Source: an uncultured Spirochaetota bacterium
GTDB lineage: Bacteria; Spirochaetota; Spirochaetia; JAFGXN01
NCBI GenBank assembly: GCA_944388995.1
Contig: CALXKN010000001.1
Location: 310,001-374,000 of the forward strand
Length of the DNA: 64,000 nucleotides
Direction: 5' to 3'
Shown here: positions 55,672 to 64,000 of the stretch, piece after piece
Position numbering within the stretch: the first letter of the stretch is position 1
How the letters are laid out: each line of letters opens with the position of its first letter
Made by a program: the position numbers and the translations under genes
The notes under the pieces: generated by a model
Told to the model about the DNA's origin: nothing
Database searches by the model: none
What the model saw: only the letters and a program-made list of their open reading frames with translations

Positions 55672-57102
55672 TCAGTCTCCGACTTCCTCTCTGCTGTCGT
55701 AATATTCGACCAGCTCCTCCTCCGTTACGCGGTGGAGCTCTTCGCGCGGCAGCAGCCGCAGACAGTCCCACCCCAAATCGAGCGTTTCTTCGATGCTGCG
55801 GTTGGTCGTCATTCCCTGGTTGACAAACTCCCTCTCGAACTTTTCGCCGAATTCCATGTAGCGTTTATCCAGCGGCGTCAGCTCTTCCTCTCCGATAACC
55901 GACGCAAGGTTGCGGACATCCTTCACATAACTGTAAGAAGCAAACAGCTGACTGGAAAGGTGCGGGTGATCTTTGCGCGTCATGCCTTCACCGATTCCGT
56001 CTTTCATCAATCGGGAAAGCGACGGCAGTCCGGCGACCGGCGGGTAAATCGATTTTCCGTGCATTTCGCGGTCAAATACGATTTGTCCCTCGGTAATATA
56101 TCCGGAGAGGTCCGGAATCGGGTGGGTAATGTCATCGTTCGGCATGGTGAGAATCGGCAGCTGTGTAATGGAACCTTTACAGCCCTCAATCATTCCCGAA
56201 CGTTCGTAAATTTCGGCCAAATCGGAATAAAGATACCCCGGATAGCCTTTTCGTGACGGAATTTCGCCGCGTTGAGTGGAAATTTCCCGCAGCGATTCAC
56301 AATAATTGGCCATATCGGTCAGAATCACCAAAACGTGCATGCCCTTGTCGTATGCCAAATATTCGGCAAGTGTCAGAGCCGTCCGCGGCGTGATTTTCCG
56401 TTCGATTGACGGATCGTCGGCCAGCGAAAGAAAAAGCGCGACATTCGACAAAACTCCCGATTCCTCAAACGATTTGATGAAAAAGCGGGCGACGTCGTTT
56501 TTGACTCCCATGGCGGCAAAGACGACCGCAAAGTTGGTTTCTTCGCCGACTAACCGCGCCTGCCGGGCGATCTGCGCCGCCAGTTCGTTGTGGGGTAATC
56601 CGTTTCCGGAGAAAATCGGCAGCTTCTGTCCGCGGATAAGGGTATTCATTCCGTCGATGACGCTGATTCCGGTCTGAATAAAATCCCGCGGATAAACGCG
56701 CGAGGTCGGGTTGATCGGCCGGCCGTTGACGTCCTCTTCTTTTTCGGCAACGGGGACGGGACCGCCGTCTTTCGGAATGCCAAGACCATTAAAAACCCGT
56801 CCGAGCATTTTTTCGGAAACGCCCAGTTTCAAAGGCTCTCCCATGAATCGGACTTTGGTGTGCGGCATATCCAAACCGGTAGTGCCTTCAAAAATCTGAA
56901 CAGTGACAGCCGTGTCGGATGTATCCAAAACCATACCGCGGCGGATGTTGCCGTTTCGGTCTAAAACTTCCACCAGCTCCTGATAACCGACCGGATGAGT
57001 TTTTTTTACGACAACCAAAGAACCTTCGATTCGGTTAACGCCGACGTATTCGCGTCCGCTGATGTATTTTTTATCGGCAAACGAAATTTCGTTATTCTGC
57101 AT
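55672..57102 (-). CDS. atpB: V-type ATPase subunit B
   Basis: A 476-residue non-catalytic nucleotide subunit. It opens with [20 protein letters not shown] and contains [20 protein letters not shown] (degenerate P-loop), [15 protein letters not shown] and [17 protein letters not shown], all conserved in B. ATG 57102 (GGAGG upstream) overlaps the subunit A stop; the in-frame upstream extension to 57180 lies fully inside atpA and is rejected. Confidence 0.95.
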   Translation of the reverse strand: MQNNEISFADKKYISGREYVGVNRIEGSLVVVKKTHPVGYQELVEVLDRNGNIRRGMVLDTSDTAVTVQIFEGTTGLDMPHTKVRFMGEPLKLGVSEKMLGRVFNGLGIPKDGGPVPVAEKEEDVNGRPINPTSRVYPRDFIQTGISVIDGMNTLIRGQKLPIFSGNGLPHNELAAQIARQARLVGEETNFAVVFAAMGVKNDVARFFIKSFEESGVLSNVALFLSLADDPSIERKITPRTALTLAEYLAYDKGMHVLVILTDMANYCESLREISTQRGEIPSRKGYPGYLYSDLAEIYERSGMIEGCKGSITQLPILTMPNDDITHPIPDLSGYITEGQIVFDREMHGKSIYPPVAGLPSLSRLMKDGIGEGMTRKDHPHLSSQLFASYSYVKDVRNLASVIGEEELTPLDKRYMEFGEKFEREFVNQGMTTNRSIEETLDLGWDCLRLLPREELHRVTEEELVEYYDSREEVGD

Positions 57103-58870
57103 ACAAAGCCTCCAGTTTAGAGATGCTCTTCTCCAAAGAAAGCGCCAGTTTGTCGAAGCTGTCGGTATCTCCGTTGGCAATCGTCAGTTTCATTTTGACT
57201 AAATCCGAAACAACGGGCATTCTTCTGATTTTGGACAGCGGAATGCCTTTTTTGATGGCTTCAGATCCGCGGCGGTAATATTGGAGAATCAGACTTAGCA
57301 TCGACTTCTGTTTTTCAATAGTAGAGAATTTATCGATGTCGTCGAACGCGTTTTGCTGAAGAAAGCCGTTTTTGAAGAGCGAGCAAATTTCGATGATAAA
57401 TCGCTGGCTGTCGGGCAGCGCGTCAGGTCCTACCAATTTGACGACCTGTTGAAGTCGGACTTCTTTTTGCAGAAGCTCCATCATCTCTTCCCGTTCGGAG
57501 ATAAATTCTTCTCCGGCAACGCGGGCAAAGTAGGCGCTCAAATCGGAAACGTATTCACTATAACTGTCTAACCATGAAATGGCGGGATAGTGACGAGCAT
57601 TGGCGAGCTGTTTGTCTAATCCCCAGAAGCAGCGGACAAACCGTTTCGTATGCTGAGTGACAGGTTCGGAAAAATCTCCCCCGGGAGGCGAAACCGCACC
57701 GATGATGGAAACCGATCCCTCTTCGCCGCCTAAAGTCTGCATATAACCGGCACGCTCATAAAATTCGGCAATTCTCGTCGGCAGATAAGCGGGAAAACCC
57801 TCTTCCGCCGGCATCTCTTCCATGCGGCCGGAAAGTTCGCGCAGCGCTTCGGCCCACCGGGATGTTGAATCGGCCATAATGGCAACGTTCAGCCCCATGT
57901 CGCGGAAGTATTCGGCAATCGTTACGCCGGTGTAAATACTCGCTTCGCGGGCGGAAACCGGCATATTCGATGTATTGGCAATCAATACGGTCCGCTCCAT
58001 CAGGCTTTTCCCCGTGCGCGGGTCAATCAGACGCGGAAATTCGGTCAGAACATCGGTCATCTCGTTGCCGCGCTCACCGCAACCGACGTAAACAATAATG
58101 TCGGCATCACACCATTTGGCGATGGCGTGCTGTGTCATCGTTTTTCCGGTTCCGAAACCGCCGGGAATGGCGACCGTTCCGCCTTTTGCCAGCGGAAAAA
58201 GCGTATCGATGACCCTTTGCCCCGTAATAAGGGGAATATTCAGCGGCATCCGCTGTCCGACAGGGCGAGGAACGCGAATCGGCCATTTTTGAAAAAAAGC
58301 AATCGTTTTTTCGATTCCGCCGCAGTCAATGACAGCCGCCGTTTCGTCAACCGTGTAATCGCCCTCTGCCGCCAGCGTTTTCAGAATGCCGCATACGTCC
58401 GGCGGCACCATGATTTTATGGCAGACCGAAGAGGTCTCCTGAACCGTGCCAAGCGTCTGTCCGCCTTTGACTTCGCAGCCGGCCGACAGCCCGCTCTCCG
58501 GTACAAAATGCCATTTTTTGTCGCGGGAAAGCGACGGGGCGTTAATTCCTTTTTCGATGTAACTGCCCGACATATCGCGCAATACGTCAAGCGGGCGCTG
58601 GATACCGTCGTAAATGGTTCCGAGCATTCCCGGCCCCAGTTCAACGGAGAGAGGGCCGCCGCTTCCGTAAACGTTGTCTTCCGGCGCCAAACCGGTTGCG
58701 TCTTCATAGACCTGAATGACGGCGCGGTCATCATGCAGTTTAATGACCTCTCCGATTAATTTCGATTCGCCGACGTGAATCAACTCCATGTTCAGCGCAT
58801 CGGAAACATTTTTCACTTCGATAACAGGGCCGTTGACCCGTCTGATTTGTCCGATAATTCGTTCTGCCAT
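57092..58870 (-). CDS. atpA: V-type ATPase catalytic subunit A
   Basis: A 592-residue catalytic subunit. Walker A is [22 protein letters not shown] and [18 protein letters not shown]-type motif (here [18 protein letters not shown]) are intact, and the A-specific bulge region (residues 110-190) is present. The reaction direction (ATP synthesis or ion pumping) cannot be told from sequence. It starts 4 bases after subunit E. Confidence 0.96.
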   Translation of the reverse strand: MAERIIGQIRRVNGPVIEVKNVSDALNMELIHVGESKLIGEVIKLHDDRAVIQVYEDATGLAPEDNVYGSGGPLSVELGPGMLGTIYDGIQRPLDVLRDMSGSYIEKGINAPSLSRDKKWHFVPESGLSAGCEVKGGQTLGTVQETSSVCHKIMVPPDVCGILKTLAAEGDYTVDETAAVIDCGGIEKTIAFFQKWPIRVPRPVGQRMPLNIPLITGQRVIDTLFPLAKGGTVAIPGGFGTGKTMTQHAIAKWCDADIIVYVGCGERGNEMTDVLTEFPRLIDPRTGKSLMERTVLIANTSNMPVSAREASIYTGVTIAEYFRDMGLNVAIMADSTSRWAEALRELSGRMEEMPAEEGFPAYLPTRIAEFYERAGYMQTLGGEEGSVSIIGAVSPPGGDFSEPVTQHTKRFVRCFWGLDKQLANARHYPAISWLDSYSEYVSDLSAYFARVAGEEFISEREEMMELLQKEVRLQQVVKLVGPDALPDSQRFIIEICSLFKNGFLQQNAFDDIDKFSTIEKQKSMLSLILQYYRRGSEAIKKGIPLSKIRRMPVVSDLVKMKLTIANGDTDSFDKLALSLEKSISKLEALYAE

Positions 58871-58874
58871 ATTT

Positions 58875-59510
58875 TCAACTCCGGGAAATGACCAGGGAAA
58901 CCGCCTTCCGGATCTCCGACTGATAACGGATCAGCCTCGTTTCGAACAGATTGTCATAAACAACCCGTCCTTCCCGATCGGAAAGCATGATTCCCTGCTT
59001 GCGCAAACGCAAAGGAGCCAATTCCAATTTTAAAGGGACTCCGATCTCCTTTGAAAGTTCCTGGGCCCATTGATTCAGCACCGGTTGTGTGACGGCATCA
59101 GCCTCGGCGGCGCTGATTGAAACAATCAGATCCGGTTTTCCGATTCCGTAAACCGCTTCCGTCAGCAGAAGGCGCAGCACATCCTTATACCGGGGAGAAG
59201 AGGCAAACGCTTTCACCTTCTCCGCCGCCGCCTGGATGGAATCGGTAATGACCTGCTCGCGCAAAACCAAAGCCGTCCGCCGGTTCTCCATTTCGATGTT
59301 GTTCCGGCTGCTTTTTTCAATTCTCCGTTTTTCCGATTCGGTTTTTTCGGCAAACACCGTATCAAGTTTCGCCATTTCTTCGCAGGCGGATTTTCTCTTT
59401 GCCTCCGCCGCAGCTTCCGCTTCCTTTAAAACGGTTTCAGCCGTCTTTTGTGCGTCTTCAACGATGACATCAAGAAATTCAATTGAGCCTAAACTCTCTT
59501 TTCTTTCCAC
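58875..59510 (-). CDS. atpE: V-type ATPase subunit E
   Basis: A 211-residue peripheral stalk subunit: long N-terminal helix rich in Glu/Lys/Ala (15-100) and a globular C-terminal domain with REGRVVYDNLFETRL, matching subunit E (the family motif is around I-D-N-T-F/L). It pairs with the G/H-type helical subunit encoded at the front of the operon. Unlike the usual E-C-F order, it sits between F and A here. Confidence 0.9.
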   Translation of the reverse strand: MERKESLGSIEFLDVIVEDAQKTAETVLKEAEAAAEAKRKSACEEMAKLDTVFAEKTESEKRRIEKSSRNNIEMENRRTALVLREQVITDSIQAAAEKVKAFASSPRYKDVLRLLLTEAVYGIGKPDLIVSISAAEADAVTQPVLNQWAQELSKEIGVPLKLELAPLRLRKQGIMLSDREGRVVYDNLFETRLIRYQSEIRKAVSLVISRS

Positions 59511-59520
59511 AGATTACCGC

Positions 59521-59826
59521 CTATAATTTGATTCCGATGGCGGCGTTAATCGTCTGTTTCAGCGAAGGCCGCCCGGGATCCGGTCCGCTCCGGTCGGGAA
59601 TTTCAACAATCAGCGGAAAATCCTTTGTAAAAAGATAGTTTTCCAGCTCTTCGCGAATCAACGCCGCACATTTCTCGGTAATCACAACAATCGCCGCATC
59701 GGGAATGTTCAATGCGTCGGAGAATGCGGCTTCAGTCTCTTCTTTTCCGGAGACGATCCTGCCTTCTACTCCCGCCAAATTGAATCCCAAGACCGTATCC
59801 TGATCACCGATAACAAAGTATTTCAT
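59521..59826 (-). CDS. atpF: V-type ATPase subunit F
   Basis: The 101-residue central stalk regulatory subunit. It begins MKYFVIGDQDTVLGFNLAGV, a typical V-ATPase F opening, and has IVVITEKCAALI and LIVEIPDRSG. It starts 3 bases before the K gene stop and is followed by subunit E. Confidence 0.92.
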   Translation of the reverse strand: MKYFVIGDQDTVLGFNLAGVEGRIVSGKEETEAAFSDALNIPDAAIVVITEKCAALIREELENYLFTKDFPLIVEIPDRSGPDPGRPSLKQTINAAIGIKL

Positions 59827-59829
59827 GCG

Positions 59830-60183
59830 TTAAATTTTGCCCAAAATCATGATCGCCATGATAAAACCGAAAACAACGATACCTTCAGCCAACGCGACAA
59901 ATATCAACGCCTGCCCGGCCAAATTCGGTTTTTCGGCAATCGCCCCCATGGCGGCGGAACCGACCTGTCCGATGCCCAAACCGGCGCCGATGGCGCCCAA
60001 CCCGAACGCTACGGCAGCCCCGATGAGCGCCCCCAACATTCTCATGGAAGAACCTTCATCCGCGGCTGCGGCTTCCGTCTCCGTTGCGGCCGTCTCTTCC
60101 GCGGCATCCTGCGCAAACGCGCCGACCGACACAAACAGACTCAAAAGAACAAACACAAACACCATCCAATTTTTAGCCTTCAC
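59830..60183 (-). CDS. atpK: V-type ATPase proteolipid subunit K with signal peptide and acidic linker
   Basis: A 117-residue membrane rotor subunit. The first 24 residues form a signal peptide (ending VGAFAQ) and an Ala/Glu-rich stretch of about 20 residues follows. One helical hairpin comes next: TM1 about 48-75 with GLGIGQVG, and TM2 about 88-115 with ALAEGIVVFGF. The ion-carrying glutamate is E100. Q73 in TM1 could help coordinate Na+, but coupling ion is undecided. The single hairpin and signal are similar to Thermus-type L subunits; the acidic linker is unusual. Confidence 0.92.
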   Translation of the reverse strand: MKAKNWMVFVFVLLSLFVSVGAFAQDAAEETAATETEAAAADEGSSMRMLGALIGAAVAFGLGAIGAGLGIGQVGSAAMGAIAEKPNLAGQALIFVALAEGIVVFGFIMAIMILGKI

Positions 60184-60213
60184 ATCCGGCCTCCTTTTCT
60201 ATTTTTTCGGAAC

Positions 60214-62226
60214 TCAATCGGTCCCTTTGTCTACCAAACTGATCGGACGGAACGCAATTCCGCCGCCCATCAAAAATTTATTGAAGAATTCGTAGTAGTG
60301 CAACCGGATCGTTTGGATAAACGCCGAAAGCCCTTCCAGCGCAATCACCAGAACGTTCCCGAAAATCACCAGCGCCCACGAACCGACGGCGGCGGCAACC
60401 GTTTCGGTTCCGACCATATCCGCCAGCATAAAAAACGCCTGCATCAGGCTGACGTGCGCAATTCCCAAACCGGCAACCCGCAGAAACGACAGCGTGTTCG
60501 ACAGAAAACCCGAAAAGACTTCCAAAACTTCAATCAGAAGCTCCATGATAAGCATCGGCAGCGCGGTAATTTTGAATCCGCCATTCTCATGAATCGAATG
60601 AACTACCAGCCGCACAAAAAACGCCGTAACCGGGAGTCCGAATCCGAGCAGCAAAATCCACGACGGAATACGAGCAAACGATCCTTCGGTCATGAAAAAA
60701 TAGGCGCAGGCGACGCCGGTCCAATAAAACACCGCTCCGGCAAGCCCCGATTTATCGGTAATTAAATCGAACCACTTCCGACAGCAAATACAATTGTAAA
60801 AGAAAAAGAGAATTCCCATGGAAATAATGGCAACGCCCAACCATGTCGAGAGCGCCAAAATTTGCATGAGCGACTGAACCATTCCGGTTGCATTGTGACC
60901 CTCTACCGCTCCGTGATAATTGAACCAGACGGCAGGCAGCCACGAATAACCAAAATAGGAACCAAACATAACGCCGAAAAAGATAGCCGACATCCCGCAG
61001 TAACACATTAAATTGTAGATGTAATCGGCTTTGCGTTTCTTCCTGGCAACAATGGTTCCGATTAATCCGGCAAGAAAAACGACGGCTCCGTGCCCGACAT
61101 CTCCGAACATCAACCCAAACATCAGCATAAATGTCAGTGCGACAATATACGACGGATTAATGGTTCCGTAAGCCGGCACCGAAAAGTTGGTAATGATCGT
61201 TTCAAACGGTTTGAGAAACCGCGGCGTTTCCAGCAGCACCGGCGGAACAAGTCCTTCTTCCTCGACCGCTTCGCCGGCCGTAGCGATTTCGATGTAACAG
61301 TCGCCGTCGCACGATTTGTAAATGGCGTCGGAAACTTTTTTCTTCATTTTTTCGGCAATCCATCCGGAAAAAACGAAGGTCTTTTCGGTTTTATTGAACC
61401 GCTGCTGAATGGCGCAGTAAGTTTCGCCGACGCGCAAAGCAACCCACAAATCTTTCACCCGCTGCTTTTCTTTCCCGACCGTCGACTCTAAATCATATTT
61501 CAGTTCATTTTGCCGCGCCCGTGTTTTTTCAATCTGTTTTTCCAAACGATCCTTCAGTTCGGGTGTGACGGCAGCCTCTCCCACAATCGGTTCGCCGCCT
61601 TTCCACACTGTTTGAGACAGCACCGTTTCGATTTTAAGGCTATCCCGTTTTAAATGAATCAAAACATATTCGTTCAACGTGGTTTCGGAAACGGGCATCA
61701 ATGCGCACGAAAAACCGCGCAGTCCTTGCAGCAATTCCTCCGCATTTCCGTCAAAAGTTCCATAGCGAGCAACTAAAAACGCCGCATAAGGATTATCATG
61801 TCCGGGTGATTTGTGCCGCAAGGCGGCGGAAACCTGTTTTTGAATTTCTTCGAGATGAAGAACGTCGGTCTGCATATCCTGCTGCCGTCGGCGAAGACCT
61901 GTCATTTCGGTTTCCAACGCCGCGGCTTCATCCGACATTCTGCGGAAATCATCTTCAGTCAGCGGTTTGATGTCAACATGTTTCAAAGACGGATATTCGA
62001 TTCTTCCCGCCGCCATGATACTCTCAACTTTCTTCCGCAAATCTTTAATCTCAGCAGAGGACACGGCTTCGCGCACATCCCGCAGCGATCTTGCCAAAGA
62101 GGGCGAAACCTCTTTAACAGAGATAAAATCCATTTGACCCAAACTCAGCAGTTCACGAGTCACCCGATCAAAATATTTTTCCAGGACAACAGCGGAAAGC
62201 TGCACCATTTTCGCCGTTCGTATCAT
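60214..62226 (-). CDS. atpI: V-type ATPase subunit I (a-subunit homologue)
   Basis: A 670-residue membrane stator subunit. The N-terminal half (1-335) is soluble with coiled coils. The C-terminal half has about seven membrane helices, including MLMFGLMFGDVGHGAVVF (in part), SFLRVAGLGIAHVSL (with the ion-channel arginine) and the final LHYYEFFNKFL. These are standard for V/A-type I subunits. It overlaps subunit C by ATGA. Confidence 0.95.
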   Translation of the reverse strand: MIRTAKMVQLSAVVLEKYFDRVTRELLSLGQMDFISVKEVSPSLARSLRDVREAVSSAEIKDLRKKVESIMAAGRIEYPSLKHVDIKPLTEDDFRRMSDEAAALETEMTGLRRRQQDMQTDVLHLEEIQKQVSAALRHKSPGHDNPYAAFLVARYGTFDGNAEELLQGLRGFSCALMPVSETTLNEYVLIHLKRDSLKIETVLSQTVWKGGEPIVGEAAVTPELKDRLEKQIEKTRARQNELKYDLESTVGKEKQRVKDLWVALRVGETYCAIQQRFNKTEKTFVFSGWIAEKMKKKVSDAIYKSCDGDCYIEIATAGEAVEEEGLVPPVLLETPRFLKPFETIITNFSVPAYGTINPSYIVALTFMLMFGLMFGDVGHGAVVFLAGLIGTIVARKKRKADYIYNLMCYCGMSAIFFGVMFGSYFGYSWLPAVWFNYHGAVEGHNATGMVQSLMQILALSTWLGVAIISMGILFFFYNCICCRKWFDLITDKSGLAGAVFYWTGVACAYFFMTEGSFARIPSWILLLGFGLPVTAFFVRLVVHSIHENGGFKITALPMLIMELLIEVLEVFSGFLSNTLSFLRVAGLGIAHVSLMQAFFMLADMVGTETVAAAVGSWALVIFGNVLVIALEGLSAFIQTIRLHYYEFFNKFLMGGGIAFRPISLVDKGTD

Positions 62227-63281
62227 AACAGTTCCTTTATGCGTTCTTTTTCCAACCGGTAATATTTTGCGTTCATCAATGTGATGATGCGCCGGATTTC
62301 CACCCGTTTGAGGATGAAAAAGGCAATGACGGTTCCGACGGTGAACGGATTGCCGCCGAGCGCTTTCTGCGCCTGTTTTTCTTTCAGGCCGGAAGCGACC
62401 GTTTCCACAAACAGCAGCCGGTCAAAGTGGGGCGCCGTCGTCTCGCCGACGCTTCCTCCGTCCGCATCCGGAAAGACCCGTTTCACCAACCCGCCGACGT
62501 CTTCTTCAAATCCGTCGGCCAAAAAATCCGCACGGATCGGCAGCCGCCGTCCCCCGGGCAGCAGCTGGGCGCGGATGGAGGCGGAATCGAACTGAAAGTA
62601 ATGTTTCAGCCGGACAATGCGGTTTAAATTCTCAATGTCGATTAACAGTCCCGTGTACTCTTTGGCAATGCGTCTGTCAGGCGGCGGCAGTTTTTCAGCG
62701 GATTCCTTCATTTGCCGGAAAACGTAAGCGTCGACTGCCGTTTCGACCCCGTACAGGGTCTCCGTATCGGCCGCTTCGCGCAATACCGGCGCCACAACTT
62801 TTCCGTAAGGAGTTGAAGAAAGCAGTTCCGCAACAGCTTCCGGAGAATCGGCGTTCAAAACCGGATCAATCGGCAGGGTGTGAACAATCGGTTCGCGGTG
62901 AAGGTACGGCGTGTAGCCGTCGATGTTGCGGCGGCGCACCGCGCGGTCAAACCACAGCCGCAGCACATCTTTTAAAATATCGGCTTCGTAACGGAGCGCC
63001 AACGATTCGCAAAAACGGCGGACAGCTCCCTTTGTGTGTTTGAACAGATAGCTGTTGTAAGCGATTTCGTTATCAAGGACTTCCTTTTCACAGGTTTTAA
63101 TGTCGGCCGTTTTGTGATAAACTTCCTGCAAAAAAGCAAAATCGGTATCCTTAAAGGTCATCAGCAGCGTTTCGAGGTCTTTCGCCTCAGCGCATTTCAA
63201 CAGGAATTCGGCATCAAGGATTCGGCTGATTTTTGCCCGCAAATTGGCACTGATGAACGAATACTCGGAAACACGCCCCAT
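62223..63281 (-). CDS. atpC: V-type ATPase subunit C (d-type)
   Basis: A 352-residue funnel-shaped linker joining the central stalk to the K ring. It opens EYSFISANLRAKISRIL and is helical throughout, with repeated YLFKHTKGAVRRFCESLAL and IDIENLNRIVRL-type segments typical of the AC39/d family. It starts 4 bases after the stalk subunit stop. Its placement before I, rather than after E, differs from the common archaeal order. Confidence 0.9.
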   Translation of the reverse strand: MGRVSEYSFISANLRAKISRILDAEFLLKCAEAKDLETLLMTFKDTDFAFLQEVYHKTADIKTCEKEVLDNEIAYNSYLFKHTKGAVRRFCESLALRYEADILKDVLRLWFDRAVRRRNIDGYTPYLHREPIVHTLPIDPVLNADSPEAVAELLSSTPYGKVVAPVLREAADTETLYGVETAVDAYVFRQMKESAEKLPPPDRRIAKEYTGLLIDIENLNRIVRLKHYFQFDSASIRAQLLPGGRRLPIRADFLADGFEEDVGGLVKRVFPDADGGSVGETTAPHFDRLLFVETVASGLKEKQAQKALGGNPFTVGTVIAFFILKRVEIRRIITLMNAKYYRLEKERIKELL

Positions 63282-63285
63282 CGCC

Positions 63286-63606
63286 CTACTCCGTCCGATT
63301 ACCGATCAGAATCCCGAAAACCTTTTCGGCGCAACGGGAAACAATTTCCCCCCGGCGGCCCAACTCCTCGGAAAGCCGTTGTTCCGCTTCCCGCCGGCAC
63401 CTCTCTTCGTCTGCTTTGACTTGATCGGTAAAAGCCTGAATCTCTTCGTTGTATTTTGCCTGCAGCGCTTCGCGGTGCAGTTTGATTTTTTCGCGGTTTT
63501 CGGCTTCCACGCTCAGAAGCAAAGCGGAAGCCCTGTCTTTGGCATTTTGAATTTTCGAATCGGCGTCCTTTTCTTTCTCTATGACTTGATTGAAAATTTC
63601 TTTCAT
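63286..63606 (-). CDS. V-type ATPase peripheral-stalk subunit (G/H-like)
   Basis: A 106-residue, almost fully helical and highly charged protein (residues 1-85 without proline or glycine). It is the right size and place for the G/H partner of subunit E in the peripheral stalk. Sequence identity in this family is low, so position in the operon carries much of the call. It is the first gene of the V-ATPase run. The ATG lacks a ribosome site; a TAGAAT lies 6 bases upstream. Confidence 0.75.
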   Translation of the reverse strand: MKEIFNQVIEKEKDADSKIQNAKDRASALLLSVEAENREKIKLHREALQAKYNEEIQAFTDQVKADEERCRREAEQRLSEELGRRGEIVSRCAEKVFGILIGNRTE

Positions 63607-63612
63607 ATATAT

Positions 63613-63641
63613 ATTCTATGCCGTTATCAAAAAAATGAAAA
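63613..63641 (-). promoter_or_regulatory. Putative leaderless promoter of the V-ATPase operon
   Basis: Minus strand: TAGAAT (63613-63618), then ATATAT and ATG 63606. The -35 (TTTTCA, 63636-63641, spacing 17) is weak. Confidence 0.45.
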
Positions 63642-63675
63642 GAGTTTTCGGAAAAAAAATTCTTCTCCGGAAAAT

Positions 63676-64000
63676 TTATTGCGGAAATTTGAGTTTCATA
63701 AAGTCCGCAATCAAATCAACCGTCGCGTCCACTCCGATTTGGCAGTCGATGCACAAGTCGTAATTTTTATAGTTGCCCCAGGTGTTGGTCGAAAAGTAAT
63801 TGTAATACGAAGCGCGCTCCCTGTCTTTACGGGTTATGTACAATTCCGCCTGAGCCGGATCGGATTCCCGGTACTCTTCACAAACCCGACGAATGCGGAC
63901 GTCTGCCGGCGCATAGAGAAAAAGGTTGACGCAGTCGGGAAAATCTTTCAGGATATAATCGGCGCATCTACCGACAAAAACCGACGAATTTTTTTCGGCG
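63676..64000 (-). CDS. Cytidylate kinase-like protein, 5' end beyond the window
   Basis: The last 108 codons of a gene entering from the right edge. VFVGRCADYILKDFP followed by NLFLYAPADVRIRRV and RKDRERASYYNYFS match the cytidylate-kinase-like family (PF13189) after its P-loop, which is not visible. The ending YDLCIDCQIGVDATVDLIADF is typical too. Nucleotide specificity in this family is uncertain. It stops 69 bases before the start of the V-ATPase operon and may be a separate unit. Confidence 0.82.
   Translation of the reverse strand, partial: AEKNSSVFVGRCADYILKDFPDCVNLFLYAPADVRIRRVCEEYRESDPAQAELYITRKDRERASYYNYFSTNTWGNYKNYDLCIDCQIGVDATVDLIADFMKLKFPQ

Noticed and set aside
55672-57180. Upstream start of V-ATPase subunit B at 57180
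   Set aside because: The extra 26 codons lie inside subunit A and do not match the family. ATG 57102 has a GGAGG site.

Overview
The window (about 50% GC) looks like a piece of a spirochaete chromosome, most likely an anaerobic, sugar-using member of the Treponema group. The inference rests on several features together: a complete V-type ATPase operon, a MoxR/DUF58/Bat operon, two cyclophilin-FKBP fusion prolyl isomerases, a dksA-like gene divergent from infA, many lipoproteins with spirochaete-like signal peptides, and an Era protein with a GRPSCGKS P-loop. The species cannot be fixed from the sequence alone. The DNA is mostly ordinary, tightly packed operons with ATGA, GTGA or TGATG junctions. 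I see no phage, insertion sequence, CRISPR array or rRNA.

Layout. 1-3290 (minus): bioD-bioA-fructokinase-marR, with marR cut by the window edge. 3312-4170: a short Rpn-like ORF, four phased palindromes and a degenerate GC-rich tandem repeat. 4190-6555: pyrimidine-nucleoside phosphorylase, deoC and a thioredoxin-like gene (nucleoside salvage). 6607-14698: two cyclophilin-FKBP fusions, lipoproteins, a secreted alpha-galactosidase and unknown exported proteins. 14786-18727: radA-uvrC facing holA; UvrC lacks its usual C-terminal domain. 18780-25971: a membrane acyltransferase-like protein, tRNA-Leu(CAG), and an ompA-era-lacZ operon with an exported beta-galactosidase. 26102-28181: a stand-alone DbpA-type RNA-binding protein, a membrane protein, dksA-like and infA. 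28183-36782 (minus): argJ-moxR-DUF58-(small membrane protein)-batA-batB-batC-batD. 36901-43949: an esterase and a lipoprotein facing parE-parC and a large unknown protein. 44707-50222: glutamate dehydrogenase, a beta-barrel-like protein, a triply frameshifted esterase lipoprotein pseudogene, fumarase and dGTPase. 50355-53795: surface or periplasmic lipoproteins. 54102-63606 (minus): V-ATPase subunits in the order H/G-C-I-K-F-E-A-B-D followed by a universal stress protein and a PTS EIIA-like protein. 63676-64000: the end of a cytidylate-kinase-like gene.

How the genes work together. Secreted glycosidases (GH27 and GH2) would release galactose from oligosaccharides, and the fructokinase and nucleoside catabolism genes feed central metabolism. 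The V-ATPase handles ion transport across the inner membrane. RadA, UvrC, topoisomerase IV and HolA serve DNA maintenance, and the Bat operon probably serves the cell envelope.

The observation I find most worth following is that at least ten transcription units start with a promoter whose -10 hexamer ends only 5-7 bases before the ATG, with no Shine-Dalgarno sequence. This predicts leaderless mRNAs, next to other genes in the window that have normal leaders. The second is the array of four alternating inverted repeats phased at 21-22 bp at 3671-3750. No clearly new multi-gene system is visible. These regulatory architectures, the truncated UvrC and the stand-alone RNA-binding protein are the least ordinary parts.
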